64,000 nucleotides of DNA from Flavobacteriaceae bacterium (GCA_947451525.1 CANFZM010000002.1:1-64000); one strand, 5' to 3'; shown: positions 52,517-62,550, counted from the stretch's first letter. The notes: a model not told the origin generated them from the sequence alone. Numbers and translations are program-made.

Positions 52517-53759
52517 TTTTATCTGTAGACATTTCATAAACCTCTAAGTCGAAATAGGCTATAGAAGCAATGATATGATCAAATATGTCAGCCATTAAAT
52601 ATTCGTATTGTTCAAATCGCTGGTCTTTGGAGAATGCATAAATTTCTAATGGAATTCCTTGCGCAGTTGGTTGCAACTGTCTGCAAATCAATATCATATT
52701 TTTATTTATTCCTGGGTAATTTTCTAAATAATTGGTAATATATTTTCTAAACAACCCAAAATTTGTAATATTCCTGCCATTAATAGGTAAAGATTTATCT
52801 ACATTATAGGTCTTGTTGTATTTATTAATTTCCAATTGTTTGCTTTCAATATAATGAGAAATTAATTGGATTTTTTTCATTTTAAGCAACTCTTCTTCAT
52901 TTAGAAAACGAATACTTTTGGCTTGAATTAAGATATGTCTCTTAATTCTTCTTCCATCCGAATTTAGCATTCCTCTCCAATTTCTAAAAGAATCAGAAAT
53001 CAAACTATAAGTAGGAATAGTGGTTGTTGTATTATCAAAATTTCTAACTTTTACAGTTGCTAAATTGATCTCAATAACATCACCATCTGCTCCAAATTTA
53101 TCAAAGGTAATCCAATCGCCAATTCGAACCATATCGTTTAAAGATACCTGAACACTAGCAACAAATCCAAGTATAGTATCCCTAAAAATTAAAATTATTA
53201 TTGCCGAGATGGCTCCTAATATTCCTAATAAAGTGTTTTTATTTATGTCAAAAATTTCAGAAATAATTTCACCAACACTAAATATCCAAAGCACAATCAT
53301 AATTACTTGAATGTAACTATCAATTGGCTTATCACTAAAACGGGGTTGTTCTTTTAAAAAATCACTAGTGGCTTTTAAAATACTTCGAACAATCCATAAA
53401 GACAATAAGACGATGTAAACTCCTACCATTTTTCCGAAAACAGATTCCCAATAATCGTATTTTTCTAAAATTACAGGTACCGATTTGTAGATAAATAAAA
53501 ACGGAATTAAATGCGCAATATATTTGGCTGTTTGATTGGAAACCAACAAATCATCAAAATTAGTTTTGGTTTTTTTGGCGACAATAGCCATTAAAGAAAT
53601 CAAAACTAATCGAAAAATCACATAAATAATATAAGATAAAATACACAGAACGAATATATTAATAATTAAACTAATATAAGACGCTACAAGATCTCCCAAA
53701 GAAATTTTGCGTAACAATGGGTACAACCAACTGAATATTTTTTCTAAAAAATTATGCAT
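52509..53759 (-). CDS. Mechanosensitive ion channel, MscS family
   Basis: 416 residues. Several N-terminal transmembrane helices are followed by the MscS pore helix and beta domain: GILGAISAIIILIFRDTILGFVASVQVSLNDMVRIGDWI, then FGADGDVIEINLATVKVRNFDNTTTTIPTYSL. The C-terminal cytoplasmic part has the YbdG-type layout (IKRHILIQAKSIRFLNEEELLKMKK). It releases solutes on osmotic downshock. Its start overlaps the DUF3817 gene by 8 bp. Confidence 0.93.
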   Translation of the reverse strand: MHNFLEKIFSWLYPLLRKISLGDLVASYISLIINIFVLCILSYIIYVIFRLVLISLMAIVAKKTKTNFDDLLVSNQTAKYIAHLIPFLFIYKSVPVILEKYDYWESVFGKMVGVYIVLLSLWIVRSILKATSDFLKEQPRFSDKPIDSYIQVIMIVLWIFSVGEIISEIFDINKNTLLGILGAISAIIILIFRDTILGFVASVQVSLNDMVRIGDWITFDKFGADGDVIEINLATVKVRNFDNTTTTIPTYSLISDSFRNWRGMLNSDGRRIKRHILIQAKSIRFLNEEELLKMKKIQLISHYIESKQLEINKYNKTYNVDKSLPINGRNITNFGLFRKYITNYLENYPGINKNMILICRQLQPTAQGIPLEIYAFSKDQRFEQYEYLMADIFDHIIASIAYFDLEVYEMSTDKTI

Positions 53760-54036
53760 TTTTCAAATATTTTTTTTCGATAAAAAAAGCACCAAACGGA
53801 ATAAGAGAGCCTAAAATTACTATTAATAAATCTTTAATTGCCCAATTCAGTTTGCTTTTTACCATAAAAGTTAAGAAAAGATAACTAATAAAAAGTAGGC
53901 CGTGGCTCATGCCAATTGGGAATAATAAGATTTTGTATAATATTATGTTGTTAGGTTTAATAAATAACATATTTGCTAGTAATATTAAATAGGAAAACCC
54001 TTCTGAAATTGCAATAATTTTAAAAAATTTAATCAT
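53752..54036 (-). CDS. DUF3817 membrane protein
   Basis: 94 residues after moving the start to the ATG at 54036 (the track uses a TTG further upstream). DUF3817 signature: IKFFKIIAISEGFSYLILL at the N-terminus, then PIGMSHGLLFISYLFLTF and GSLIPFGAFFIEKKYLK; three transmembrane helices. Function unknown. It overlaps the start of the MscS-family gene, suggesting coupled translation. Confidence 0.88.
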   Translation of the reverse strand: MIKFFKIIAISEGFSYLILLANMLFIKPNNIILYKILLFPIGMSHGLLFISYLFLTFMVKSKLNWAIKDLLIVILGSLIPFGAFFIEKKYLKNA

Positions 54037-54125
54037 TTTGTTTCTTTTGATTTGCAAAATTAAGTAATAACCTTAAGATTAAAACTACAAAGTGAGTTAC
54101 TTTTGCAATTATTTAGCATTTAGTT

Positions 54126-54641
54126 ATGAGCAAACGAGATTTGAAAAAATACTTATCGGAATTAAATAAAGAACAACTAGAAGAACAAATCATAGAATTA
54201 TATGATAAATTTAAAGAGGTTAAAGTTTATTATGACTTTGTATTTAACCCAAAAGAAAATAATCTAGTAAAGGAAGCAAAACTCAAAATTACCAATGAGT
54301 ATTATCCGGTAAGGGGTAAAAAACCTAAAATGCGGAGATCTACTGCTCAAAAATTTATTAAACATTTTATTTTGTTAGGCGTTGATGTTTATGTCATTGC
54401 AGATATTATGCTATATAATATTGAAATTGCACAAACACTTTCTTCAGAAAAAGAAATTAAACAAGAAGCATTCTATAAAAGTATGCTTAACTCTTTTCAA
54501 CAAGCAATAAGTTTTATTATTGAAAAAGGTGTTTTAGAAGATTTTAAGAGTAGAGTAGTGGCTATTCAAGAAGAAACTAATTCTCAAGAATGGATTAATA
54601 AATACGAGTTCAATAGTATTATTGAGCGATTTGATTATTAA
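54126..54641 (+). CDS. DUF6155-like protein
   Basis: 171-residue helical, soluble protein: SKRDLKKYLSELNKEQLEEQIIELYDKFKEVKVYYDFVFNPKEN, then a basic KKPKMRRSTAQKFIKHFILLG. This matches my memory of DUF6155, a small family of unknown function in Bacteroidetes. It lies 73 bp upstream of an SF2 helicase on the same strand. Moderately sure of the family only. Confidence 0.7.
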   Translation: MSKRDLKKYLSELNKEQLEEQIIELYDKFKEVKVYYDFVFNPKENNLVKEAKLKITNEYYPVRGKKPKMRRSTAQKFIKHFILLGVDVYVIADIMLYNIEIAQTLSSEKEIKQEAFYKSMLNSFQQAISFIIEKGVLEDFKSRVVAIQEETNSQEWINKYEFNSIIERFDY

Positions 54642-54714
54642 TTTATTTATTATTGAAAAATATCATGGTGAAACCTTTTTTTAGGTGTAATTTTGCAAAA
54701 TTGTACAAATTACC

Positions 54715-56253
54715 ATGCCTAAAAAAGATTTACTTGCCGAAATTGAAGGAAAAAAAGAACTTTATGGATACCAAATTGGTGACATAGATAAGATCTTTGA
54801 GCGTTTAGATAATGCCCCTCACAATTATCATTTACTTTACCAATTACCAACAGGTGGTGGGAAAACTGTTATTTTTTCAGAAATTACTAGACGCTATCTA
54901 AAACAACATAATAAAAAAGTTGTTGTTTTAACTCATAGAATCGAACTCTGTAAGCAAACATCTAAGATGCTTAAGGCATTTGATGTTAAAAATAAAATCA
55001 TCAATAGTACTATTAAAGAATTACCAGATCAAGAAGAATATTCTTGTTTTGTAGCAATGATTGAAACTCTAAAGAATCGACTAAATGACGAAAAATTAGA
55101 GATAGAAGATGTTGGTTTAGTGATAATTGACGAGGCTCACTTCAACTCATTTAGAAAGTTATTTAGTGCCTTTGGTAATGCTTTTATTCTTGGAGTTACA
55201 GCAACTCCTTTAAGTTCGAATATCAAATTACCGATGTATGAAAACTACAACGAATTGATTGTTGGAGATACCATTCAAAATCTTATTCAAAACGGATTTT
55301 TAGCAAACGCAACAACTTATAGCTATGACGTTGGTTTGACTTCTCTAAAAGTTGGTATAAATGGAGACTATACCGTTAAATCATCGGATGATTTGTATAG
55401 TAATATGGTAATGCAAGAAAAACTATTGCATGCTTATACTGAAAAATGCTTGGGCAAAAAAACCTTAATTTTCAATAATGGAATAAACACCTCGTTGCAT
55501 GTTTATGAAAGTTTTAGAACTGCAGGTTATAATATAAGACACTTAGATAATACAACCACTGTAGAAGAACGAAAAGATATATTGCATTGGTTTAAGAAAA
55601 CTCCAGATGCAATTTTAACTTCCGTTGGAATACTAACAACAGGATTTGATGAACCAACTGTAGAAGCAATCATATTAAATAGAGCAACTAAGTCGCTAAC
55701 TTTGTATTTTCAAATGATTGGTCGTGGATCAAGAAAATTACCTCATAAGGATAATTTTACCGTTATTGATTTAGGAAACAATGCTTTACGGTTTGGATTA
55801 TGGAATAATCCTATAGATTGGCAGCATATTTTTAAATCACCAGAATATTATTTAGAAAGTCTTCGAGAGGATGCTGATATTGAAAGTAATTTCAAATATG
55901 TAATGCCGCCTGAATTACTAGCTAAATTTAATAAATCTACAGATATTTCTATGGATGTTATGGAAGAGTTTAAATTTACAATAAAAAATAATTTAAAAGC
56001 CAAAACTATCATTGAAAAATCTTTAGAACAACATGCCAATATGTGTGTTGAAAATACCGAAGATTTAATTTCTGCAAGAAAACTATCTAAAGAACTTAAT
56101 GATGATATTGAATTTAGAATTCGACAATATTGTACTTGTTTAGGAAACGTTACCAAAAACTATAGAAGTTGGTTAATAGAAGATTATAGTTTAAAATTAA
56201 CCATTGCAATTGGTAGAATTTACAGAATAAAAGTCATGAATGAAGCAGATTAA
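54715..56253 (+). CDS. SF2 DEAD/DEAH-type helicase
   Basis: 512-residue ATP-dependent helicase of superfamily 2. Walker A LPTGGGKT (44-51), Walker B IIDEAHF, motif III GVTATPL, motif V TSVGILTTGFDEP and motif VI QMIGRGSRKLP are all present. About 150 C-terminal residues after the core have no recognised domain. It resembles the RadD/SSL2-type helicases that act in DNA repair or defence; no nuclease gene is next to it. Confidence 0.92.
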   Translation: MPKKDLLAEIEGKKELYGYQIGDIDKIFERLDNAPHNYHLLYQLPTGGGKTVIFSEITRRYLKQHNKKVVVLTHRIELCKQTSKMLKAFDVKNKIINSTIKELPDQEEYSCFVAMIETLKNRLNDEKLEIEDVGLVIIDEAHFNSFRKLFSAFGNAFILGVTATPLSSNIKLPMYENYNELIVGDTIQNLIQNGFLANATTYSYDVGLTSLKVGINGDYTVKSSDDLYSNMVMQEKLLHAYTEKCLGKKTLIFNNGINTSLHVYESFRTAGYNIRHLDNTTTVEERKDILHWFKKTPDAILTSVGILTTGFDEPTVEAIILNRATKSLTLYFQMIGRGSRKLPHKDNFTVIDLGNNALRFGLWNNPIDWQHIFKSPEYYLESLREDADIESNFKYVMPPELLAKFNKSTDISMDVMEEFKFTIKNNLKAKTIIEKSLEQHANMCVENTEDLISARKLSKELNDDIEFRIRQYCTCLGNVTKNYRSWLIEDYSLKLTIAIGRIYRIKVMNEAD

Positions 56254-56271
56254 TAACCTATCTATTTTGCA

Positions 56272-56305
<34 letters not shown>

Positions 56306-56482
56306 GAATTTATTATTTACCCACTATTATTACTCATTTTTTATTGTTTTATAAAACAAAGATAAATAATAATTGAATTTGTATGACACTTATTTAATTA
56401 TTAGAAACTTAAATAAATATTATCGATTCCTAGCATATCTTTATTAATTTTGTAGTATATTTAATTATATAATTTATCAGTC

Positions 56483-58402
56483 ATGAATATGGAAAATGCT
56501 ATTTCACAGCGTATAGCTAATTTTTTAAAAGATTATGAACCATTTAATTACTTAACCCACGAGGATTTAATTAAAATTGTTTCAACCATTCGTGTGCTTA
56601 ATTTAGAAAAACATAAATCCCTGTTTCAAATTAATGAAACTTTACACGATTCTTTTTATGTAGTTGCTTCTGGTGTGATTCATTTATCAGTAATATCAGA
56701 TGCTGAAGAAACTTTGCTTAATAAATGTTATGCTGGAGATATTTTTGGTTTGCGACCATTTTTTGCGAAAAATAACTACCAAATGTCTGCAAAAGCCCGT
56801 GAAGAAAGTATTGTTTACGCTATTCCAATCGTTACTTTCAAACCTTTTGTTGCTCAAAACCCAAAAGTTTTAGATTTTTTACTCGAAAGTTTTGCTGTAA
56901 ATACCAAAAATAGTTTAGATAATCAAAACCACGGATTGATTTCTGACAATATAAGTTACACTGATAATCAGTCGGATATGCAGTATTTTCAGACTTTAAA
57001 CTATAATAAAACACCTTTAAAAATAAGTTTTGATACTCTTATTAAAGAAGCAGCCCAATTAGTTACAGATAACATGTTTGATAGTGCATTAATTACAGAC
57101 CAAAGTTATCCTATTGGTATTGTGACCGATAAAGATTTTCGTTCAAAAGTAGCAACAGGACGCTTTCCGTTAACCAATACTATAGATAAAATAATGGCTT
57201 CCCCAGTTATTACGGTAACCGAGAATATTTCGGTAGCCGAAGCACAATTGGTGATGCTAAAACATGGTGTTACCCACCTTTGTGTTACAAAAGACGGTAC
57301 TGATAAATCGGAAGTAAAAGGAATTATATCCGAACACGACCTAGTTGTGGCCCAAGCTAACAATCCAGGTATTTTACTTAAAGAAATCAAACGCTCACAA
57401 ACAGCAAAAGAATTAAAATTAGTTCGTAATAAATTATCAGATATTATTCAATCGTCTCTTAATAAAAATATTCCGCTTACCCATATTAATAGTATCGTTG
57501 GAGAAATTACTCTTGCTATTGTTAGGAGAGCCGTGGAACAAGCAATTTTAGATTTGGGCTCCCCTCCTGCTCGTTTTGCATGGTTAAGCATTGGAAGTCA
57601 AGGCAGAAAAGAGCAACTACTTTTAACGGATCAGGATAGTATTTTGGTATTTGAAGATGTTTCTGAAGATAAATATAGAGATGTTAAAGACTACTTTTTA
57701 AAATTAGCCAAGAAGACAACAGTAACTTTAGAAAAAGTTGGATTTATGTCTTGTCCTCAAGGGCATATGGCGAGTAACATGATGTGGTGTAAATCTCTGA
57801 CAGACTGGATTAAACAATATAACAACTGGATGAATACTCCAGGTGAAAGCACCAATGAAATAAGCAGTGTTTTCTTTGATTACGAGATGGCATTTGGAGA
57901 GCAAAAAATTGAAGACGCAATAACCGAAACCATTTTTAATAATATAAAAAACAAAGTTCTTTTCTTTGATTATTTAGGAAATGATACTTTAAAAAAACCT
58001 ACGCCACTCAACTTCTTTAAAAAATTCAATGTAGAAGAAGAAGGAGAAAACAAAGGAAAATTTGATATTAAAACAAGAGCGCTAATGCCATTAATTGATG
58101 GGGCGAGAATGCTTGTGTTGAGTAATACTATTAAAGGAATTAATAGTACTTATTTACGATACAAGCAATTAGCCATGGTTGACCCTAAATTTTCAGAGAT
58201 TTATTTAAATTGTGCGGATGCCTTTTTAATATTATCTAAATTTAGAACTTTAGAAGGTTTAAAAAATGATGATTCCGGTCAATTTATCAATTTGGATGAG
58301 TTAACTAAAGTAGATAAAGAAAAATTGAAAAATGCTTTAAATCCTATGAAGGAACTTGAAGAATTAATTAAAGATAAATTCCAATTAACCCAATTTTCTT
58401 AA
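56483..58402 (+). CDS. cNMP-binding, CBS and DUF294 nucleotidyltransferase-like protein
   Basis: 639 residues with four parts: a cyclic-nucleotide-binding-like domain (about 10-140; HKSLFQINETLHDSFYVVASG), a pair of CBS domains (about 165-290; SALITDQSYPIGIVTDKDFR and MLKHGVTHLCV), a DUF294 nucleotidyltransferase-like domain with GSQGRKEQLLLTDQDSILVF, and a C-terminal helical domain. This is the layout of putative signal-transduction proteins paired with DnaQ-like exonucleases, as here. It may respond to a nucleotide signal; the activity is unknown. Confidence 0.92.
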   Translation: MNMENAISQRIANFLKDYEPFNYLTHEDLIKIVSTIRVLNLEKHKSLFQINETLHDSFYVVASGVIHLSVISDAEETLLNKCYAGDIFGLRPFFAKNNYQMSAKAREESIVYAIPIVTFKPFVAQNPKVLDFLLESFAVNTKNSLDNQNHGLISDNISYTDNQSDMQYFQTLNYNKTPLKISFDTLIKEAAQLVTDNMFDSALITDQSYPIGIVTDKDFRSKVATGRFPLTNTIDKIMASPVITVTENISVAEAQLVMLKHGVTHLCVTKDGTDKSEVKGIISEHDLVVAQANNPGILLKEIKRSQTAKELKLVRNKLSDIIQSSLNKNIPLTHINSIVGEITLAIVRRAVEQAILDLGSPPARFAWLSIGSQGRKEQLLLTDQDSILVFEDVSEDKYRDVKDYFLKLAKKTTVTLEKVGFMSCPQGHMASNMMWCKSLTDWIKQYNNWMNTPGESTNEISSVFFDYEMAFGEQKIEDAITETIFNNIKNKVLFFDYLGNDTLKKPTPLNFFKKFNVEEEGENKGKFDIKTRALMPLIDGARMLVLSNTIKGINSTYLRYKQLAMVDPKFSEIYLNCADAFLILSKFRTLEGLKNDDSGQFINLDELTKVDKEKLKNALNPMKELEELIKDKFQLTQFS

Positions 58403-58405
58403 TTT

Positions 58406-59002
58406 ATGATTGATTGGCTAAAAAACATAAATAAAAACTCACCTGAATTTTGGAAGAGTTACTTAACTAAGTTCGAAAAAAAATCCAATCGATACGTAGT
58501 TTTATGTACTGAAACTAGTGGGTTAAATCCTAAAACGGATGTTATCCTATCTTTTGGTGCTATAGCGGTAATTGATTATAGTATTCGTTTAGGGGATGTA
58601 TTTGAAGTGACAATTCCACAATATAAATTCTTACATGATAACGGATTATCTAATGATTTTCTTTTAGAATCCGAGCAGCCTAAATTATCTGAAAATCAAG
58701 CCATTGAAAAACTAATTGATTATATTGGCAATGCAACTTTAGTTGGGCATCGGATACATTTTGATGTAGAAATGATTAATCAGGCTCTAGAAAGATTGGC
58801 TTGCGGTAGATTAAAAAATGAAGCCCTTGATATTGAAGTCATGCATAAAAAATTAAATGACATCAATAACGCAAATTTTTCTATGGACCAGTTAAGTACC
58901 ATTTATAAAATCCAAAAAAACGAGCGTATTTCAACTACCGATGATGCATATACCATTGCACTTTTATTTCTTAAATTAAAATCTCGTTTGGGATTGAAGT
59001 AA
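58406..59002 (+). CDS. DnaQ-like 3'-5' exonuclease fold protein, probably inactive
   Basis: 198 residues of the DEDDh exonuclease fold, 3 bp after the DUF294 gene. Motif I should read D-x-E but is C34-T-E in VVLCTETSGL. Motif II is present (VGHRIHFDVEMINQ). In motif III the final Asp is kept (TTDDAYTIALLF) but the expected His five residues earlier is Ile. Loss of the first Asp and the catalytic His suggests it no longer cuts nucleic acid. The 3' end overlaps the convergent PPTase gene by 32 bp. Confidence 0.82.
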   Translation: MIDWLKNINKNSPEFWKSYLTKFEKKSNRYVVLCTETSGLNPKTDVILSFGAIAVIDYSIRLGDVFEVTIPQYKFLHDNGLSNDFLLESEQPKLSENQAIEKLIDYIGNATLVGHRIHFDVEMINQALERLACGRLKNEALDIEVMHKKLNDINNANFSMDQLSTIYKIQKNERISTTDDAYTIALLFLKLKSRLGLK

Positions 59003-59477
59003 TCGTAATAATTCGTTCAAATCTACCGTGATTAGTTATTGATAAAGGCTTTGTAGAGGAATCAAAAGTGTCAAAATAACTCGGAATTCCATTTTGTACT
59101 TGAATTGTTTCAGGTCTTTTTATGAGTTTTATTCTTTCAAAATCACTAATTAATTGAATTGCTTCCGAATAAATAAATTCGGGAGAGATTTCGGTTCTTG
59201 AATAATAAACCTGATTTCCAAATACTATTTTCCCATCTTCTGAAGCAAAACAGTCAAATTGAATAGGGTTATATTTTCTAATTCCCGATTGCCTATTGTA
59301 TATTTTGTAAGCGGCCTCCTTCCTACTCCATAGACTCCAAATCATAGAGTTTTGATTTTCAGAAGAATGTATCTGTAATTGCTCTTGCAGCGTAAAGATT
59401 TTATTTAAAAAACCTTTTCGTTGCCAGTTACTTTCTTTTTTCGCTAAAGCCAAATCTACAATGTCGTTTCCTATCAC
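58971..59477 (-). CDS. 4'-phosphopantetheinyl transferase
   Basis: 168 residues. It transfers the phosphopantetheine arm of CoA to a carrier protein. Motifs: the N-terminal IGNDIVDLALA (magnesium site), and the WSRKEAAYKI helix. It is shorter than Sfp-type enzymes and closer to AcpS-like dedicated transferases. It overlaps the ACP gene by 4 bp (ATGA), which makes that ACP its likely substrate. Confidence 0.9.
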   Translation of the reverse strand: MIGNDIVDLALAKKESNWQRKGFLNKIFTLQEQLQIHSSENQNSMIWSLWSRKEAAYKIYNRQSGIRKYNPIQFDCFASEDGKIVFGNQVYYSRTEISPEFIYSEAIQLISDFERIKLIKRPETIQVQNGIPSYFDTFDSSTKPLSITNHGRFERIITITSIPNEILI

Positions 59478-59728
59478 TTTTGCGACAACTTGGTTTTAAT
59501 AATTTCTAAAGCGGCTTTTATTGTTACCATTTTTTCCATCGAAATATTGTCAATTTCAATATCAAATTCTTCTTCGGTATCTAAAACAATGTCTACTAAA
59601 TTAGCCGAATTGATTTGCAAATCGTTAATAAAATCGGTGTCTTCGGTTAGATTTTTGAATGCTTCTTCATTCTTAACAAATGGTTGTACAATTGCTTTTA
59701 ATTTTTGTAAAGTTTCTTCTTGATTCAT
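59474..59728 (-). CDS. Acyl carrier protein of the polyketide cluster
   Basis: 84-residue carrier protein. The phosphopantetheine attachment serine is S41 in LQINSANLVDIVLD, where the common DSL is changed to NSA. The recognition helix is acidic (DTEEEFDIEI). It lies between the ketosynthase (3 bp apart) and the PPTase (4-bp overlap), so it is dedicated to this cluster rather than general fatty-acid synthesis. Confidence 0.93.
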   Translation of the reverse strand: MNQEETLQKLKAIVQPFVKNEEAFKNLTEDTDFINDLQINSANLVDIVLDTEEEFDIEIDNISMEKMVTIKAALEIIKTKLSQK

Positions 59729-59731
59729 AGT

Positions 59732-61003
59732 TTATTTGTATTTTTTAAAGAGTACGCATCCATTTACATCTCCAAAACCAAAACTAGCTTTGGCAATTAT
59801 ATTTATTTCTGTTTCTATTATTTTTTTTGGAATACTTTTCTCTGATATTAAACCAGTTATTTCGGGATGTATATCCTCGCAATTAATATTTGGAAAAATA
59901 AATCCGTGGTACAGTTGCAAAATTGTAGCCACACTTTCTATGCTTCCTGCAGCTGTTAAACAATGCCCAACCATTGATTTTAAAGAGTTAATATATGGAA
60001 AGGCATCTCCACTTCGGTTCAAGGCTTCTGTCCAGTTTTTTATTTCCAAACTATCTTTGGAAGTAGCCGTTAAATGCCCATTTATTACATCAATATCTTC
60101 TGAATATACTTTGGCATTTTCAAGGGCATCTGTTATACATTTTTTTACAGCTACCGAGTTGGGCGCTGTCATTGTTCCTTCTCCACGTTGCCCACCAGAG
60201 TTTATGTTTCCACCTAAAACCTCGGCATAAATTCTCGCACCACGGTTTAAAGCGGTTTCTAGATCTTCTAAAATCAATGCTCCTGCACCACTTCCAGGTA
60301 CAAAACCAGAAGCCGTGGCACTCATTGGACGTGATCCTTTTTCGGGAGAATCGTTATGTTTAAAGGTACAAACGCGCATGGCGTCAAAACCTCCCCAAAT
60401 ATAAGGGCCAGAATCACTGGTACTTCCTGCTATTATTCGTTTGGCTTGACCATTTTTAATTCGTTCATACGCCATTAAGATGCTTTCAGTTCCAGTTGTG
60501 CAAGCCGAGGAATTGGTTGTTACTTGATTTCCTAAGCCTAATTTCCCTCCAATATAAGCACTTACACCACTATTCATGGTTTGAACCACGGCAGTGCTAC
60601 CTAATTTTCTGGTTTGAAAATCATCAATTTTGTAAATACTTTCTCTAAATTTATCAATTCCAGAAGTTCCTGTTCCGAAAATTGTTCCCGAATCCCAATC
60701 TGGATTTTCGTTGTTTTCAATTTCTAAACCAGCATCTTTCCAAGCATCCAACGCTGCAATTACGCCATACATTATTCCAGAAGAATTAAAATTCCGCAAT
60801 TCTAATTCGGTAAAATAATATAACGCATAATCGTTGGTAATTTCTGGCCTACCCGATATTTGACATGAAAATTGCAGACGTTCTAATTCGGCATCGTGTT
60901 TTATTCCTGAAATTCCGTTTTTTATAGCATGAGTAAACGAATCAAGACCGAACCCATTTGGAGCCACAATTCCTAAACCTGTTATAACTACTCTATTTTC
61001 CAT
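59732..61003 (-). CDS. Beta-ketoacyl-ACP synthase (FabF/KS type)
   Basis: 423 residues with the full Cys-His-His triad: C168 in NSSACTTGTESI, H310 in INGHLTATSKDSLE and H347 in MVGHCLTAAG. VITGLGIVAPNG opens the protein and GFGDVNGCVLFK closes it. It extends acyl chains on the adjacent ACP, so it may build a starter chain for the type III polyketide synthase. Confidence 0.94.
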   Translation of the reverse strand: MENRVVITGLGIVAPNGFGLDSFTHAIKNGISGIKHDAELERLQFSCQISGRPEITNDYALYYFTELELRNFNSSGIMYGVIAALDAWKDAGLEIENNENPDWDSGTIFGTGTSGIDKFRESIYKIDDFQTRKLGSTAVVQTMNSGVSAYIGGKLGLGNQVTTNSSACTTGTESILMAYERIKNGQAKRIIAGSTSDSGPYIWGGFDAMRVCTFKHNDSPEKGSRPMSATASGFVPGSGAGALILEDLETALNRGARIYAEVLGGNINSGGQRGEGTMTAPNSVAVKKCITDALENAKVYSEDIDVINGHLTATSKDSLEIKNWTEALNRSGDAFPYINSLKSMVGHCLTAAGSIESVATILQLYHGFIFPNINCEDIHPEITGLISEKSIPKKIIETEINIIAKASFGFGDVNGCVLFKKYK

Positions 61004-61052
61004 TTTATTTTATTCTTTTTGAATTGCAAAATTTTAAATATTTTTATTCATT

Positions 61053-61481
61053 TTAAACAATCATTCCTGCAATTGTTCCGTGACAAACTTCAATTCCTAC
61101 ATCGTTTATCATTCGGACTTTGCATTTTAACTTTCCAAATCTAAAATAAATTTTTTCTGAAATCACTGTAACTTTTTCTTTTGGATAAACAGGTTTTAAA
61201 AATTCTATTTCATTAGATGTTAATGCAATTAATGTATTTTTATTGATGTTATTATTTAATAAAAAAATACCAAGACAAACCACTCCTATTTGCGCCATAA
61301 CTTCCGTCAATATCACTCCTGGAGTTACTGGATTATCTTTAAAATGACCTTTATAAAAATCTAAATTCTCATCAAAAGTATAGTTTCCTACTACCCCATT
61401 TTCAGTTATAGAAGTAATTTTATCTACAAAAAGAAATGGTTTAGAATAGGGCAATTGTGCTATAATTTCTGAATATTCCAT
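61053..61481 (-). CDS. 3-hydroxyacyl-ACP dehydratase (FabZ-like)
   Basis: 142 residues with the hotdog dehydratase signature: PYSKPFLFVDKI, the catalytic H46 in KGHFKDNP and E60 in TPGVILTEVMAQIG. It is distinct from the FabZ domain fused to LpxC in this window. It starts 3 bp after the type III PKS on the same strand and likely serves the cluster's ACP. Confidence 0.92.
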   Translation of the reverse strand: MEYSEIIAQLPYSKPFLFVDKITSITENGVVGNYTFDENLDFYKGHFKDNPVTPGVILTEVMAQIGVVCLGIFLLNNNINKNTLIALTSNEIEFLKPVYPKEKVTVISEKIYFRFGKLKCKVRMINDVGIEVCHGTIAGMIV

Positions 61482-61484
61482 AAT

Positions 61485-62537
61485 TTAAAATTTTAATAAA
61501 ATACGTTGAGCCGAAAATCCTGGTCCAAAACTTAGCATTAATCCCTTTTCTCCTTTTTTTGGTTGGGAATCCATAATTCGTTCTAAAACATAAAGGACTG
61601 TTGCGCTAGACATATTACCATATAATCGCAATACTTCCTTGGTATCGTTGATGTTTTTTCCTAAACTAGAAAATAAATCTTCCACAGTATTGACAATTTT
61701 CTTTCCACCTGGATGAAAAATTAAATGATCAATATCTTCTATTTTTAAATTGTTTTTCTTTAAAAAAGGATGAATTATATCTGGAAAATGAGAGGCTATA
61801 GTATCTGGAACTTCAATATCTAAAACCATTTGCAAGCCCGAATTGGTAAGTTTGAAACCCATCATGTGTATGTTATCGTAAAAATGATACATCTCTTCGG
61901 CAAGAATTTCAGGACCTTCATCTTCATCATTTGACGAAAGTAACACACAAGCACCACCATCGCCAAAAATAGCCGCACTTACAATATTTGCCATCGAATA
62001 ATCATCCAACTGAAATGTGGCTGTTGGACTTTCTATAGCAATAACCGCAGCGCGTTTTCCAGGATTGGCTTTCAGAAAATTTTTGGCGTATATCATACCC
62101 GAAATTCCTGCAGCACAGCCCATTTCGGTGACTGGCAAGCGGATGATATCTTGGCGTAATTTTAAAGAATTGATAAGATAAGCATCTAGCGACGGAATCA
62201 TTATTCCGGTGCAACTTACAGTTATAATATAATCTAAATCGGTTGGTTTCCAGTTGGCTTTGTTAAGTGCTTTTTCAAGTACTTTCTCTCCCAAATCAAT
62301 TACTTCTCTTACATAAATAGCATTTCGTTCTTCAAAAGATGTATGCGTAAAAACCTCTATCGGATCCATAATAGAATATCGTTTGTTTACCATTGCTCCT
62401 TCAAAAATCTTTTTTACTTTTCTAATAAAACGTGGTTCTTGGTTAATTAACCATGCATCTAAAAAAGGTAAAATTTCTGCTGTAGTTCTAGAATATTTGG
62501 GTAATTGCTTAGCAACTGTTTTTATTTTTACACTCAT
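61485..62537 (-). CDS. Type III polyketide synthase (chalcone synthase-like)
   Basis: 350 residues of the chalcone/alkylresorcinol synthase superfamily. The catalytic triad is C141 in EMGCAAGISG, H275 in LIFHPGGKKIV and N308 in YGNMSSATVLYVLE. SCTGIMIPSLDAYLIN and the GFGPGFS-type end (LSFGPGFSAQRILLKF) fit the family. It extends an acyl starter with malonyl units and cyclises it; likely products are alkylresorcinols or alkylpyrones. Its ACP, KS and dehydratase neighbours suggest a carrier-bound starter chain. Confidence 0.94.
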   Translation of the reverse strand: MSVKIKTVAKQLPKYSRTTAEILPFLDAWLINQEPRFIRKVKKIFEGAMVNKRYSIMDPIEVFTHTSFEERNAIYVREVIDLGEKVLEKALNKANWKPTDLDYIITVSCTGIMIPSLDAYLINSLKLRQDIIRLPVTEMGCAAGISGMIYAKNFLKANPGKRAAVIAIESPTATFQLDDYSMANIVSAAIFGDGGACVLLSSNDEDEGPEILAEEMYHFYDNIHMMGFKLTNSGLQMVLDIEVPDTIASHFPDIIHPFLKKNNLKIEDIDHLIFHPGGKKIVNTVEDLFSSLGKNINDTKEVLRLYGNMSSATVLYVLERIMDSQPKKGEKGLMLSFGPGFSAQRILLKF

Positions 62538-62550
62538 ATTTTTTTATTTT

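Noticed and set aside
59736-60230. 164-aa plus-strand ORF
   Set aside because: Antisense to the ketosynthase, whose catalytic residues are all intact.
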